This document shows, piece after piece, positions 31,703 to 39,978 of a stretch of DNA of 40,759 nucleotides; the first letter of the stretch is position 1; each line of letters begins with the position of its first letter. Source of the stretch: JBCBXA01 sp039816825 (GTDB lineage: Bacteria > Pseudomonadota > Alphaproteobacteria > Rhizobiales > Rhizobiaceae). The translations under genes were made by a program, and so were the position numbers. The stretch spans positions 1 through 40,759 of the forward strand of contig JBCBXA010000020.1 of NCBI GenBank assembly GCA_039816825.1, written 5' to 3'. The notes below the pieces were generated by a model. It was given only the letters and a program-made list of their open reading frames with translations. It did no database searches and was not told where the DNA came from.

Positions 31703-32845
31703 TCACAGCGCGGTCCATGCTGCGTCTTGTTTTGCGGACGCGACCGCGGCTTCGATGAACTCGACGCCTCTCACTCCATCCGCAATGCCCGGCAGATGCT
31801 GCGGGTGCGAAGGGTTGTCGCTGATGAGTGTGTCGGCAATCTCGGTGTAAAGACTGGCAAATCCCTCGAGGTAGCCCTCAGGATGGCCAGCAGGGATCCG
31901 CACCGAGACAAGCGGCCCCGCCGCGAAACCGCCTCCGTTTCGAGTGATGCGCCGCTCCGCCTCGCCAAGCGGCGTGAAGAACAATTCGTTCGGGTTTTCT
32001 TGGCTCCAGCGTATGCCGCCTTTCTCGCCATAGATACGCAGGCGCAGGCCGTTCTCATGACCCACCGCAACCTGAGAGCACCACAACACGCCGCGGGCGC
32101 CTTCGCCATAGCGCAACAGGATGTGGGCGTTGTCGTCGAGGCTGCGTCCTTCGCCAAAACATTGCAGATCAGCTGCCAGCGCCTGGGTTTCCAAGCCCGA
32201 AACATACTCCGCCAGATGAAAGGCATGGGATCCGATATCGCCCACTGAGCCGCCGCCGCCTGAGCGTTTGGGATCTGTGCGCCACTCGGCCTGTTTCAGC
32301 CCCTCGGTTTCAACTGACGTGGCCAGCCAGTCCTGGGCGTATTCCGCCTGCACGACGCGTATCTTGCCCAGATCTCCATTGGCGACCATCTCGCGGGCCT
32401 GCCGAACAAGCGGATAGGCGCTGTAATTGTAGGTCACAAACAAGCGCGTCCCTGTCTCTTCGCGCGCCGTCTGGGCAATCGCTTTCAATCGACGGGCATC
32501 CTCAAGATCCGACGTCAGCGGCTTGTCGCAGATCACGTGAATGCCGCGGCGCAGAAATTCGCGGGCGGCGGCATAGTGCATGTGGTTGGGCGTGACGATG
32601 GAAACCACATCAATGCCATCCTCGCGGGCCGACTCCCGCTCAGCCATCATCCGAAAATCATCGTAAGACCGATCGGCTGCGACGCCCAACTCCTCAGCAG
32701 AAGCGCGCGCCTTCTGTGGTGTTGAAGAGAAAGCACCGGCCACAAGTTCGTAGCGATCATCAATCCTGCTGGCGATGCGGTGCACCTGGCCGATAAACGC
32801 GCCTTGGCCACCACCCACTTGCCCCAGTCTCAGTCTGCGCGTCAT
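31703..32845 (-). CDS. Gfo/Idh/MocA family sugar dehydrogenase
   Basis: A 380-residue NAD(P)-dependent oxidoreductase acting on a sugar, inositol or derivative. The N-terminal Rossmann motif is LGQVGGGQGAFIGQVH; the conserved nucleotide-domain motif is CDKPL (usually EKP); the C-terminal domain carries GDIGSHAFHLAEYVSG, with the GxHxxD-like region of the family partly changed. The ATG at 32845 shares its A with the upstream stop codon (TGATG), so it is coupled with the isomerase gene. The substrate cannot be told from sequence. Confidence 0.9.
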   Translation of the reverse strand: MTRRLRLGQVGGGQGAFIGQVHRIASRIDDRYELVAGAFSSTPQKARASAEELGVAADRSYDDFRMMAERESAREDGIDVVSIVTPNHMHYAAAREFLRRGIHVICDKPLTSDLEDARRLKAIAQTAREETGTRLFVTYNYSAYPLVRQAREMVANGDLGKIRVVQAEYAQDWLATSVETEGLKQAEWRTDPKRSGGGGSVGDIGSHAFHLAEYVSGLETQALAADLQCFGEGRSLDDNAHILLRYGEGARGVLWCSQVAVGHENGLRLRIYGEKGGIRWSQENPNELFFTPLGEAERRITRNGGGFAAGPLVSVRIPAGHPEGYLEGFASLYTEIADTLISDNPSHPQHLPGIADGVRGVEFIEAAVASAKQDAAWTAL

Positions 32846-33897
32846 CACAGGCCCAACATCCGTCTGTTGGCATCATCGTCCTGCTCGGCACCGGCAAAGT
32901 CGTCAAACGCTCGAGGTGTGACGCGAATCATATGGTCCTTCACAAAGGCGGCGCCTTCGCGCGCTCCGTCCTCGGCGTGCTTGATGGCGCACTCCCACTC
33001 GACAACGGCCCAACCGTCGAAATCATATTGAGCCAGTTTCGAAAAGATGGCTCCAAAGTCCACTTGTCCGTCGCCAAGCGAGCGGAACCTGCCGGCACGC
33101 TCAAGCCATGACTGATAGCCACCATAGACTCCTTGTCGGCCCGTGGGCCGGAACTCGGCATCCTTGACGTGAAACATGCCGATGCGTTCGTGATAGATGT
33201 CGAGATTGTCGAGGTAGTCGAGCGCCTGAAGCACATAGTGGCTTGGATCATAGAGCATCCGTGCGCGCCCGTGATTGCCCACCCGTTCCAGGAACATCTC
33301 GTAGCTGATGCCGTCATGCAGATCTTCGCCCGGATGGATCTCGTAGCAAATGTCGACACCGTTCTCTTCGGCGTGGTCCAGGACAGGCCGCCACCGCGCG
33401 GCCAGTTCGTCGAATGCGGTCTCGATCAGTCCAGGTGGCCGCTGCGGCCAGGGATAGATATAGGGCCAGGCCAAGGCGCCGGAGAAGCTGGCCATGGCGC
33501 GAATGCCCATATTGCGTGAAGCGGAAATGGCCGCCCGTACCTGCGAGACAGCCCATTCCTGGCGGGCCGCCGGATTGTTGTGCACGCTTGGGGGCGCGAA
33601 GGCATCGAATGCCGTATCGTAGGCTGGATGCACCGCCACGAGCTGGCCCTGCAAATGTGTCGATAGCTCGGTCACTTCGACACCATTGGCTTTGGCAACT
33701 CCGATGATGTCGTCGCAATAACCAATGGATTGGGCGGCGGTTTCCACGTCGAAAATGCGTCCATCCCAGCTGGGAATTTGAACCCCGAGATATCCGCAGT
33801 CTGCCGCCCATCGGGTGATGCCGTCCCAGCTGTTGAACGGTTTTTCGTCGGAAACGAACTGAGCCAGGAACAGGCCTGGTCCCTTCAGCGACTTCAT
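32845..33897 (-). CDS. Sugar phosphate isomerase/epimerase (AP endonuclease 2-type TIM barrel)
   Basis: A 350-residue TIM-barrel protein of the xylose-isomerase-like/IolE-IolI superfamily. Metal-site motifs are visible: CYEIHPGEDLHDG, LYDPSHYVLQALD, FHVKDAEF and WAVVEWECA. The start is the ATG at 33897 with a GGGAGGAG ribosome-binding site; the frame runs further upstream but without support. First gene of the two-gene unit with the dehydrogenase, a pairing common in inositol and rare-sugar catabolism. It is divergent from the TIM-barrel/Fis regulator, which may control it. Confidence 0.9.
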   Translation of the reverse strand: MKSLKGPGLFLAQFVSDEKPFNSWDGITRWAADCGYLGVQIPSWDGRIFDVETAAQSIGYCDDIIGVAKANGVEVTELSTHLQGQLVAVHPAYDTAFDAFAPPSVHNNPAARQEWAVSQVRAAISASRNMGIRAMASFSGALAWPYIYPWPQRPPGLIETAFDELAARWRPVLDHAEENGVDICYEIHPGEDLHDGISYEMFLERVGNHGRARMLYDPSHYVLQALDYLDNLDIYHERIGMFHVKDAEFRPTGRQGVYGGYQSWLERAGRFRSLGDGQVDFGAIFSKLAQYDFDGWAVVEWECAIKHAEDGAREGAAFVKDHMIRVTPRAFDDFAGAEQDDDANRRMLGL

Positions 33898-34004
33898 GAT
33901 TGGCTCCTCCCAAAGCTGCCTCAGCATTTGCCCGACCGCCAGGGATTGCAACAAGGCTCTGTTTCGTTTTGGGTAAATTTGAGAAATCAGGAGTGATTTG
34001 CACA

Positions 34005-35717
34005 GTGCGACTTTCCGAGAAGAGCCGCTTCATTGTTGGGGCGACAGCGGGTAGCGGCGCAGTGGCAGCCATCAGTGCTCATAGTGGGGCTGACTTCCTG
34101 CTGGCGATCAATGCGGCGCGCCTGCGCAACATGGGAGCACCTTCCATTGCCTGCATGCTTCCGATCTTTGATGCTGCTGACGCCGTGAATTCCTATGCCG
34201 ACAATGAGTTGCTCGCGCAGGTGGATATACCAGTGCTGCTGGGAACAACTTGCTGGTCCCCAGACTTTGAACCCGCGTCCACCGCCAAGGACGTTCTGGA
34301 GCGAGGGTTCGCCGGCATCGTCAACTTTCCTCCGTCCTCATTCTACCCCGATAGCGTTCAGCGGCGCCTTGAAGTGGCTGGTGTCGGTTTCTCGGCTGAA
34401 ATGTCCATGCTGGCCGCAGCTCAAAAGGCGGGCTGCATTGCCCTCGCATATTGCCGAACGGTCTCTCAGGGGCGGCAGGCAGCGCTGGCAGGCATCGACA
34501 ACATTCTGCTGAACTTTGGCTGGAATCGGGGCGGGCGGCTGTCACCCAGCGCGGAGGACACGCTGGATGAAGCTGCGGCGATTGCTGCAAGCTTCGCTCG
34601 TCAGATGCGCCGTATCCACCCGGATGCCTGTCTGCTTCTGGAGGGCGGGCCCGTTGAAACGGCATCGGACCTGGAAGCGGTTCTCAAGCATGCTGACATC
34701 GACGGGTACATCGGCGGGTCAACGTTCGAACGCATGCCCGTAGAGAAGTCGATCTCCGACCGGATTGCGTCGTTCAAGCTGGCCAAGAACCGGCGGCCAA
34801 CCGGTCAGCCATCGGACCGTCAATTGCTGGCCTTTGGAGAGCGTGCCGGATTTGTGGGCTCCGAAAAGCCTCTGGTCGAGGCCCTTGGAAAGCTCCGGGC
34901 CGCCCGTGACTCAACGGCCCAACTGGCATTCGTCCACGTTCCCCAGGGCGAGAGCTTCGAACCGCCGCTGACGGCGATGACCAGCGATTACGCCGTGGGA
35001 GGCGCTGAGCGGGGACGCACGTCGCTCCGCGTTCTGGATCTCAGTGTGCCGTCTCAACTGGCCCCATCCAAGGCTCAACCCGATCTCTTTGGCCGACACG
35101 GCTATTGCAATGACGGGCAACTGGACCTTCTGGTTCTTCGACATTGCGAACAGTTGGATGCCGGAATTCAGGCGCGGCTCGCCGCACACGTCATCTCGCG
35201 ATCTGTCGAGGAGCAGCCCTTTGGGCCGCGCCTCCTGATGCTGTCCCACATCGATCCAAGAGACGAATCTGGTGCGTTTGAGGACAGCTTTCGGAAAATG
35301 GCCTTGAGCTCTTTGATCGCCATGCCGCATCTTCATCAGAGGCCTGAGGATATCGAGACCCTGTTGAACAACAGCATGGAGAAACATAGGTCTGGCCCGG
35401 GACTGGTCTTCTCGCCAGCGGCATTGCTGCGGCTGAAGAGCTATGATTGGCCGGGCAACACAGCCGAGTTGATTGCGGTGTGTGCAGCCCTCGCTAACGC
35501 CGCCGGGCGCCGGCCGGTCAGCAGCGACGATGTTGATCTTGTTCTGGCGCATCAGGCGCAGTCGACCGGTATCGCGCAACAGCGCCGGAGTGATCGAAGA
35601 CAGGCGGTGGTGGAAGCCTTGAAACGTAACGGGTTCAGAAAGGGGCAAACCGCACAGGCCTTGGGCATCAGTCGCAAGACGCTGTACAATTGGATGAAAA
35701 GAGAGGGGCTCAGCTAA
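34005..35717 (+). CDS. Regulator: PEP-hydrolase-type TIM barrel + degenerate AAA + Fis helix-turn-helix
   Basis: About 570 residues. Residues 1-275 match the phosphoenolpyruvate-hydrolase-like TIM-barrel family (FIVGATAGSG, SGADFLLAINAARLR, GFAGIVNFPPSSF). Residues about 278-510 align with the AAA region of sigma54 activators (AGFVGSEKPLVEAL, PHLHQRPEDIETL, YDWPGNTAELIAV). However, Walker A (GESGTGKE) has become PQGESFEPP, the GAFTGA loop is missing and Walker B is lost. The last 40 residues are a Fis-type helix-turn-helix (GQTAQALGISRKTLYNW). It is therefore probably a sigma70-type DNA-binding regulator whose barrel senses a metabolite. The start is uncertain: I chose the GTG at 34005 nearest the conserved barrel start; upstream starts to 33900 are possible. 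Confidence 0.8.
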   Translation: MRLSEKSRFIVGATAGSGAVAAISAHSGADFLLAINAARLRNMGAPSIACMLPIFDAADAVNSYADNELLAQVDIPVLLGTTCWSPDFEPASTAKDVLERGFAGIVNFPPSSFYPDSVQRRLEVAGVGFSAEMSMLAAAQKAGCIALAYCRTVSQGRQAALAGIDNILLNFGWNRGGRLSPSAEDTLDEAAAIAASFARQMRRIHPDACLLLEGGPVETASDLEAVLKHADIDGYIGGSTFERMPVEKSISDRIASFKLAKNRRPTGQPSDRQLLAFGERAGFVGSEKPLVEALGKLRAARDSTAQLAFVHVPQGESFEPPLTAMTSDYAVGGAERGRTSLRVLDLSVPSQLAPSKAQPDLFGRHGYCNDGQLDLLVLRHCEQLDAGIQARLAAHVISRSVEEQPFGPRLLMLSHIDPRDESGAFEDSFRKMALSSLIAMPHLHQRPEDIETLLNNSMEKHRSGPGLVFSPAALLRLKSYDWPGNTAELIAVCAALANAAGRRPVSSDDVDLVLAHQAQSTGIAQQRRSDRRQAVVEALKRNGFRKGQTAQALGISRKTLYNWMKREGLS

Positions 35718-36352
35718 GCCGGCATTTCGAGCAGTGCGCTCACGCCGAGAGCGGCGGGATTGTTGGGCAAATGCCGCTCCGGCCCACCGTGTAAGATGAT
35801 GGGCGTGGTTGCTCCGAGGGCGTCCCGAGCCTCTTCAAGATGGCCATCGCGAACCCGCTGAACGTCCTGTGCTGAGCGGATCACGAACAGAGCTGCATCC
35901 AGTTGGAGACCATCGAGCAATGAGAGCGATTGTCCCACATCCATCGTGGCCATCACCTTGAAGCCAGCCTTGTGAAACTCCGCCAGACGTTGGTATTCGC
36001 GGCTGGCGCCAAGGCCGACTTCGGCAAGACTATCTGCGAAGCTATCGTCGAACATGGCCCCGGTGGGGAAATTCGTGATCCATCCCGTCAGCTGCTCCGG
36101 GCGCGCCGAGCGAGGCAGCACGGGGAAGCTGCTTCCCATCCAGATGCCGAGACATGCGCCCGAGCGTTCTTCCTGTGAAAGTCTGAGATCTGACGCAGAG
36201 AAAGTCGGTCTCACGCCGGAGCTTGGGAGCAGCAATGCGGTAGCTGGGTCGAGGAGGTCGTTGGCCGTGAAAGGGCGTCGTGTAAGGAGCTTGTGCGGGA
36301 GTTCGACCGCAGGACTGCTGATCTCCCGAACAGGCCATTCAAGCGTTTCCAT
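35714..36352 (-). CDS. Truncated paralogue of the PEP-hydrolase-type TIM barrel
   Basis: A 212-residue protein. GWITNFPTGAMFDDSFADSLAEVGLGASREYQRLAEFHKAG-type sequence (about residues 88-130) resembles the barrel region of the regulator opposite (GFAGIVNFPPSSFYPDSVQRRLEVAGVGFSAEMSMLAAAQKAG). The end, IILHGGPERHLPNN, is also barrel-like. It is shorter than the roughly 270-residue barrel and has no DNA-binding part. It is convergent with the regulator and the two stop codons overlap by 4 bp. It may modulate the regulator, bind the same ligand, or be an enzyme of the pathway. The relation is my reading by eye and should be tested by alignment. Confidence 0.65.
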   Translation of the reverse strand: METLEWPVREISSPAVELPHKLLTRRPFTANDLLDPATALLLPSSGVRPTFSASDLRLSQEERSGACLGIWMGSSFPVLPRSARPEQLTGWITNFPTGAMFDDSFADSLAEVGLGASREYQRLAEFHKAGFKVMATMDVGQSLSLLDGLQLDAALFVIRSAQDVQRVRDGHLEEARDALGATTPIILHGGPERHLPNNPAALGVSALLEMPA

Positions 36353-36670
36353 CCAGAATTACCCCAATTTACCCATATCAGTTCGGAATCCGCCTTGTGG
36401 AGTCCCGTCCAACCGTTCGAACGTCAGACAATCAGTTTGACACGTTCGTAGGGAGGATGAGCGCTTGTCAAAGCTCTTTTCGGCTTTGCCCCGTTTTGCA
36501 GGGCTCTGCCAGACTCTTGGACATGCGCTCGGCGTGCACCATAACCGCCAGACCTCTTGTGGCCACGGTGGTCTTGGCGGTTGGCGTGTGCGTTGGCAGG
36601 CCCTCGCGTCACAACCGTGGGCTGGGTGGCCCGTGGCATGACGAGAAGCCCACCGCGCAGCAATGTAGTG
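36353..36670. other. Divergent intergenic region upstream of the ABC importer
   Basis: No convincing gene; the livH-like frame is open up to 36557 but conservation starts later. It contains a perfect palindrome CGTTCGAACG (36414-36423), a second CGTTCG copy (36443-36448), a TTGACA that could be a -35 element (36437-36442) and a CAAAGC/GCTTTG stem near 36469-36489. Confidence 0.5.
36414..36448. promoter_or_regulatory. Candidate operator: CGTTCG repeats around a -35-like TTGACA
   Basis: CGTTCGAACG (36414-36423) is a perfect 10-bp palindrome, and CGTTCG recurs at 36443-36448, directly after TTGACA at 36437-36442. The site lies between the truncated barrel gene and the importer operon and could bind the Fis-type regulator nearby. 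No clear -10 was found. Confidence 0.4.
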
Positions 36671-37651
36671 ATGTTTGGCTTTGCAGGCGCAGCGATTGTC
36701 CTTGCCTATCTTGTCTTTGCTGTGTGGCCCGATTGGCTTGTGGATGTCCTTGGCCGCAAGAAGACCTTTGTGAACACCTTGCTGAACGGGCTGACGCTGG
36801 CCGGTCTCTACTTCCTGGTGGCATCCGGCTTCACGCTCGTGTTCGGCCTCATGAGGAACGTCAATCTCGCCCACGGCTCCATGTATCTGCTGGGGGCCTA
36901 TGTCGGTTACGAGGCTGCTGCGGCGACGGGCAACTGGTTCATTGGCGCGGCCATCGCATTTCTGGCCATGGCTGCCATTGGGGCGGCGCTTCAGGTCATT
37001 GTCTTCCGCAGGATGCAGGGAGATGATCTGCGTCAGACGCTCATCACCATAGGCATCTCCATCGTGGCCGCCGATCTTATGCTGGCTGTGTGGACGGGCA
37101 CCACCTACCAGTTTGATCCGCCGACTTGGCTGTTTGGTGCAGTGGAGCTGCCTATTATCTCGGTGATCAAATCCAGCGGCGCTGCGGTTATGATCAAGTA
37201 CCCCGTCTACCGCTTGTTCGTTCTGGCCATCGCCGTGGCAGTCGGCATTGGGCTTTGGCTGTTCCTCAACCGCACTCGCGTCGGCATGATGATCCGGGCA
37301 GGCGTGAACGACCGGGACATGCTCGCCGCCAGCGGCTTCAACGTGCAATTGGTCTTCGCGGCGGTGTTCGCCATCGGCGCTGGTCTCGCTGGCTTTGCCG
37401 GTGTGATCGGGGGCACGGCGCTCTCCATCGCGCCGGGCGAAGATGTGCGCTACCTGCTGGCGTCCCTCATCGTTGTCATCGTCGGAGGCATGGGATCCAT
37501 ATCTGGCGCCGCGGTCGGGGCCATTCTCATCGCCATGGCCGAGCAGTTTGGTCTGGCGTATTTCCCGACCTACGGCGTTGTGCTGACCTTCGTGATCATG
37601 ATCATCGTGCTCGCCGTTCGGCCCCAGGGTCTGATGGGAGTGAAGGCATGA
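36671..37651 (+). CDS. Branched-chain amino acid/amide-type ABC permease, LivH-like
   Basis: A 326-residue inner-membrane permease with about eight to nine hydrophobic segments. The family signature VASGFTLVFGLMRNVNLAHGSMYLLGAYVG is clear and the C-terminal loop PGEDVRYLLASLIVVIVGGMGS is typical of LivH. The frame is open upstream to 36557, but that part is Arg/Trp-rich and lacks family similarity, so I use the ATG at 36671. The stop overlaps the next permease by 4 bp. Substrates of this family include branched-chain and other amino acids, urea and amides; I cannot tell which. Confidence 0.88.
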   Translation: MFGFAGAAIVLAYLVFAVWPDWLVDVLGRKKTFVNTLLNGLTLAGLYFLVASGFTLVFGLMRNVNLAHGSMYLLGAYVGYEAAAATGNWFIGAAIAFLAMAAIGAALQVIVFRRMQGDDLRQTLITIGISIVAADLMLAVWTGTTYQFDPPTWLFGAVELPIISVIKSSGAAVMIKYPVYRLFVLAIAVAVGIGLWLFLNRTRVGMMIRAGVNDRDMLAASGFNVQLVFAAVFAIGAGLAGFAGVIGGTALSIAPGEDVRYLLASLIVVIVGGMGSISGAAVGAILIAMAEQFGLAYFPTYGVVLTFVIMIIVLAVRPQGLMGVKA

Positions 37652-38664
37652 GCAGTCTGCGTCAGCTGCCCAGCTATGTGTGGATCGTGCTCGCGGTCCT
37701 GCTCCTGTTTCCCTTTGCGGCGACGGAATTCTTTGTGCTCCAGATCGGAGCCTATTCCATGATTTTGGGCATTCTGGCCCTCTCGCTCATGTGGCTCGCC
37801 GGTTATGGGGGCATGGTGTCGTTGGCTCAGGTCGCCATTGCAGGATTGGGCGCGTACATGCTGCCCATCCTCGGTACGAACACGCAGGATGTGATGGGCC
37901 TCGGCTGGCCATGGTGGCTGACAGTGCCGGCAGCGCTCCTAGTCTCGGTCATCTTTGCGGCCTTTATTGGCGCTGTCGCGGCACGCACCGAGGGCATCTA
38001 CACTTTGATGATCACGCTCGCCTTCTCGGTCGTGGTCTTCTATTTCGCGCGTCAGAACTACACGCTCTTCAACGGCTTCACCGGCTATGCGGGCATTGAG
38101 CCGCCTACGCTTTTTGGCGTCTACTGGCGTGACCCGGTGCCGTTTTACTACCTGGTGCTGGCTCTGGCTGTGGCGCTCTATGCCTTTGTTACCTACGCCG
38201 CCCGTTCTACCTTCGGGCTCTCGCTTCAGGCCGTGCGGGACAATCCCAGGCGGCTGGGCGCGCTGGGCTTTGATGTCACGGCTCACCGCATCTTTGCATT
38301 TGCCGTGTCGGGGCTGATCGCCGGTATCGGTGGCGTGCTTCTGGTCTGGTTCAACGGGCGCATCGCGCCGAGCTCCATCAGCATCGACATCACAATCGAC
38401 ATTCTGGTCATCGCGGTGGTCGGCGGTTTGCGCCTGCCCATCGGCCCCTTCATCGGCGCGCTGGCCTTCGTGCTGCTCGACAATTTCGCCATCGACCTGA
38501 TCAATCGCGAACGCTTCAACACGGTCATCGGGATCGTGTTCCTGCTGATCGTGTACTTCTCGCCCGACGGGCTGCTGGGGCTCTGGGAGAAATATCGCCC
38601 CCGCAGACGCACGCCTTCTCGTGCACCCGTTCAAGCGACCCCCGAGGTGGAGCCAGCCGAATGA
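37648..38664 (+). CDS. Branched-chain amino acid/amide-type ABC permease, LivM-like
   Basis: A 338-residue inner-membrane permease, partner of the LivH-like protein. Hydrophobic segments start at residue 10. Signature regions include LALSLMWLAGYGGMVSLAQVAIAGLGAY and SLQAVRDNPRRLGALGFDV, the cytoplasmic loop that contacts the ATPases. The C-terminus is a charged tail (KYRPRRRTPSRAP). The ATG at 37648 overlaps the upstream stop. A longer open frame before it is only the shadow of the livH-like gene. Confidence 0.92.
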   Translation: MSSLRQLPSYVWIVLAVLLLFPFAATEFFVLQIGAYSMILGILALSLMWLAGYGGMVSLAQVAIAGLGAYMLPILGTNTQDVMGLGWPWWLTVPAALLVSVIFAAFIGAVAARTEGIYTLMITLAFSVVVFYFARQNYTLFNGFTGYAGIEPPTLFGVYWRDPVPFYYLVLALAVALYAFVTYAARSTFGLSLQAVRDNPRRLGALGFDVTAHRIFAFAVSGLIAGIGGVLLVWFNGRIAPSSISIDITIDILVIAVVGGLRLPIGPFIGALAFVLLDNFAIDLINRERFNTVIGIVFLLIVYFSPDGLLGLWEKYRPRRRTPSRAPVQATPEVEPAE

Positions 38665-38715
38665 GCTGCGTGGCCACCCGTTACATCCAAACAGTCAACC
38701 AGGGAGGAGACTGAG

Positions 38716-39954
38716 ATGAGAAAGACCACAATGATTACGGCAGCCCTCGCGCTGAGCCTTTCGGCCAGCGCAGCATGGGCCGATACGCTGAAGATCGGCG
38801 TTTTGGCGACGCTCGAAGGTCCGTTCACCGTATTGGGTGAAGACGGTGTGCGTGGAGTCGAGCAGGCGGTTGCCGGTGCCGGTGGAATGGTCGCCGGAGA
38901 CAAGATCGAGCTGATCGTCCAGTCCACCGACACGACGCCGGACAGTGCTATCCGTGGTGCTCGGAAGCTCATCGAGCAGGACGGTGTTCAAGTGATCGTT
39001 GGCCCCCTTTCGGGCTCCGAAGGCATCGCCATCCGCGACTTCTCGAAAGACTATCCAAACGTTACGTTCCTCAACGGCGTTTCCGGCGCTCAGGACACCA
39101 CGCTGCGTGAATCCTCCGAGAATTTCTTCCGCTTCAACACGGAAGGTGCACAATGGATGGCCGGCCTTGCCGAGTACATCTACAATGAGAAGGGCTATCG
39201 TAGCCTCGCTGTTGTGGCCGAAGACTACTCGTTCCCATACACACAAGTGTTCGGCATGCTGGAGCCATTCTGTCGTCTGGGCGGTGAAGCGGATGTTGAG
39301 AACCGCTTCTGGGTGCCGATTGGCAATAAGGACTATTCATCCGTTATCGCCGCCCTGCCTGACGAAGTGGACGCCATCTACGTCGCCCTGGGCGGTGCGG
39401 ATGCTGTGAACTTCCTGACCCAATATCAGCAGGCCGGCGGTGAACTGCCGCTCGTGGGTGGCTCGATCACCGTGGACCAGACGGTGCTTGGCTCTGAGGG
39501 CCGGGTGCGTGATGCGGTCATCGGCACGCCATCGGCAGGCCCGATCTCCGGCACGTTCGATGGCGAAGCCTGGCTTGAGTTCGTAGCTGACTACAAAGAG
39601 ATGCACGAGAACGGCTTCCCGTCCCCGTCGCTCTTTGCCCATGGTTACTACGTCAACACGTTGGCCCTGCTGACCGGTCTTGAGGCCGTAGGCGGCGATC
39701 TCAGCGATGGCGGTGCCAAGCTGCGCGAAACCTTGTCTTCGCTGGAACTTGAGACGCCGACTGGCACAGTGACGCTCGATGACCGCCGCCAGGCGATTGC
39801 CGACATCTTCGTCACTGAAGTGGCTGAGGATGCCGATGGCAACTTGGTCAACAAAACCGTGTCTGTGACCAAGGGCGTGAGCCAGACCCTTGGCCAGGAT
39901 TACGAGAAGTTCCTCGAATACGGGGTCGTGTCCCGTGAGAACCCACCCTGCTGA
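38716..39954 (+). CDS. Periplasmic substrate-binding protein of the Liv-type importer
   Basis: A 412-residue type-1 periplasmic binding protein, LivK-like. The signal peptide is residues 1-23 with cleavage after AWA, giving a mature start DTLKIGVLATLEGPF. The first lobe carries GEDGVRGVEQAV and DTTPDSAIRGARKLIEQDGVQVIVGPLSG, both usual in the family. A strong AGGGAGGAG ribosome-binding site precedes the ATG, consistent with higher production than the membrane parts. It lies between the permeases and the ATPase. The ligand is not predictable by eye. Confidence 0.92.
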   Translation: MRKTTMITAALALSLSASAAWADTLKIGVLATLEGPFTVLGEDGVRGVEQAVAGAGGMVAGDKIELIVQSTDTTPDSAIRGARKLIEQDGVQVIVGPLSGSEGIAIRDFSKDYPNVTFLNGVSGAQDTTLRESSENFFRFNTEGAQWMAGLAEYIYNEKGYRSLAVVAEDYSFPYTQVFGMLEPFCRLGGEADVENRFWVPIGNKDYSSVIAALPDEVDAIYVALGGADAVNFLTQYQQAGGELPLVGGSITVDQTVLGSEGRVRDAVIGTPSAGPISGTFDGEAWLEFVADYKEMHENGFPSPSLFAHGYYVNTLALLTGLEAVGGDLSDGGAKLRETLSSLELETPTGTVTLDDRRQAIADIFVTEVAEDADGNLVNKTVSVTKGVSQTLGQDYEKFLEYGVVSRENPPC

Positions 39955-39978
39955 TCGGCAGGCCAAGTTCAAACTTCG

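Noticed and set aside
33900..34004. N-terminal extension of the TIM-barrel regulator from a TTG at 33900
   Set aside because: It overlaps the promoter and ribosome-binding region of the divergent isomerase gene and lacks barrel similarity; kept only as a possible alternative start.
34005..35717. Functional sigma54-dependent activator
   Set aside because: Walker A and the GAFTGA loop are missing, and I found no clear -24/-12 promoter in the divergent spacer.
36397..37026. 209-codon plus-strand open frame overlapping the LivH-like start
   Set aside because: Most of it is the permease read in another frame; considered as a frameshifted N-terminus but no family similarity was seen.
36359..37348. 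329-codon minus-strand open frame
   Set aside because: Shadow of the LivH-like permease; the composition is His/Gln/Arg-rich without family features.
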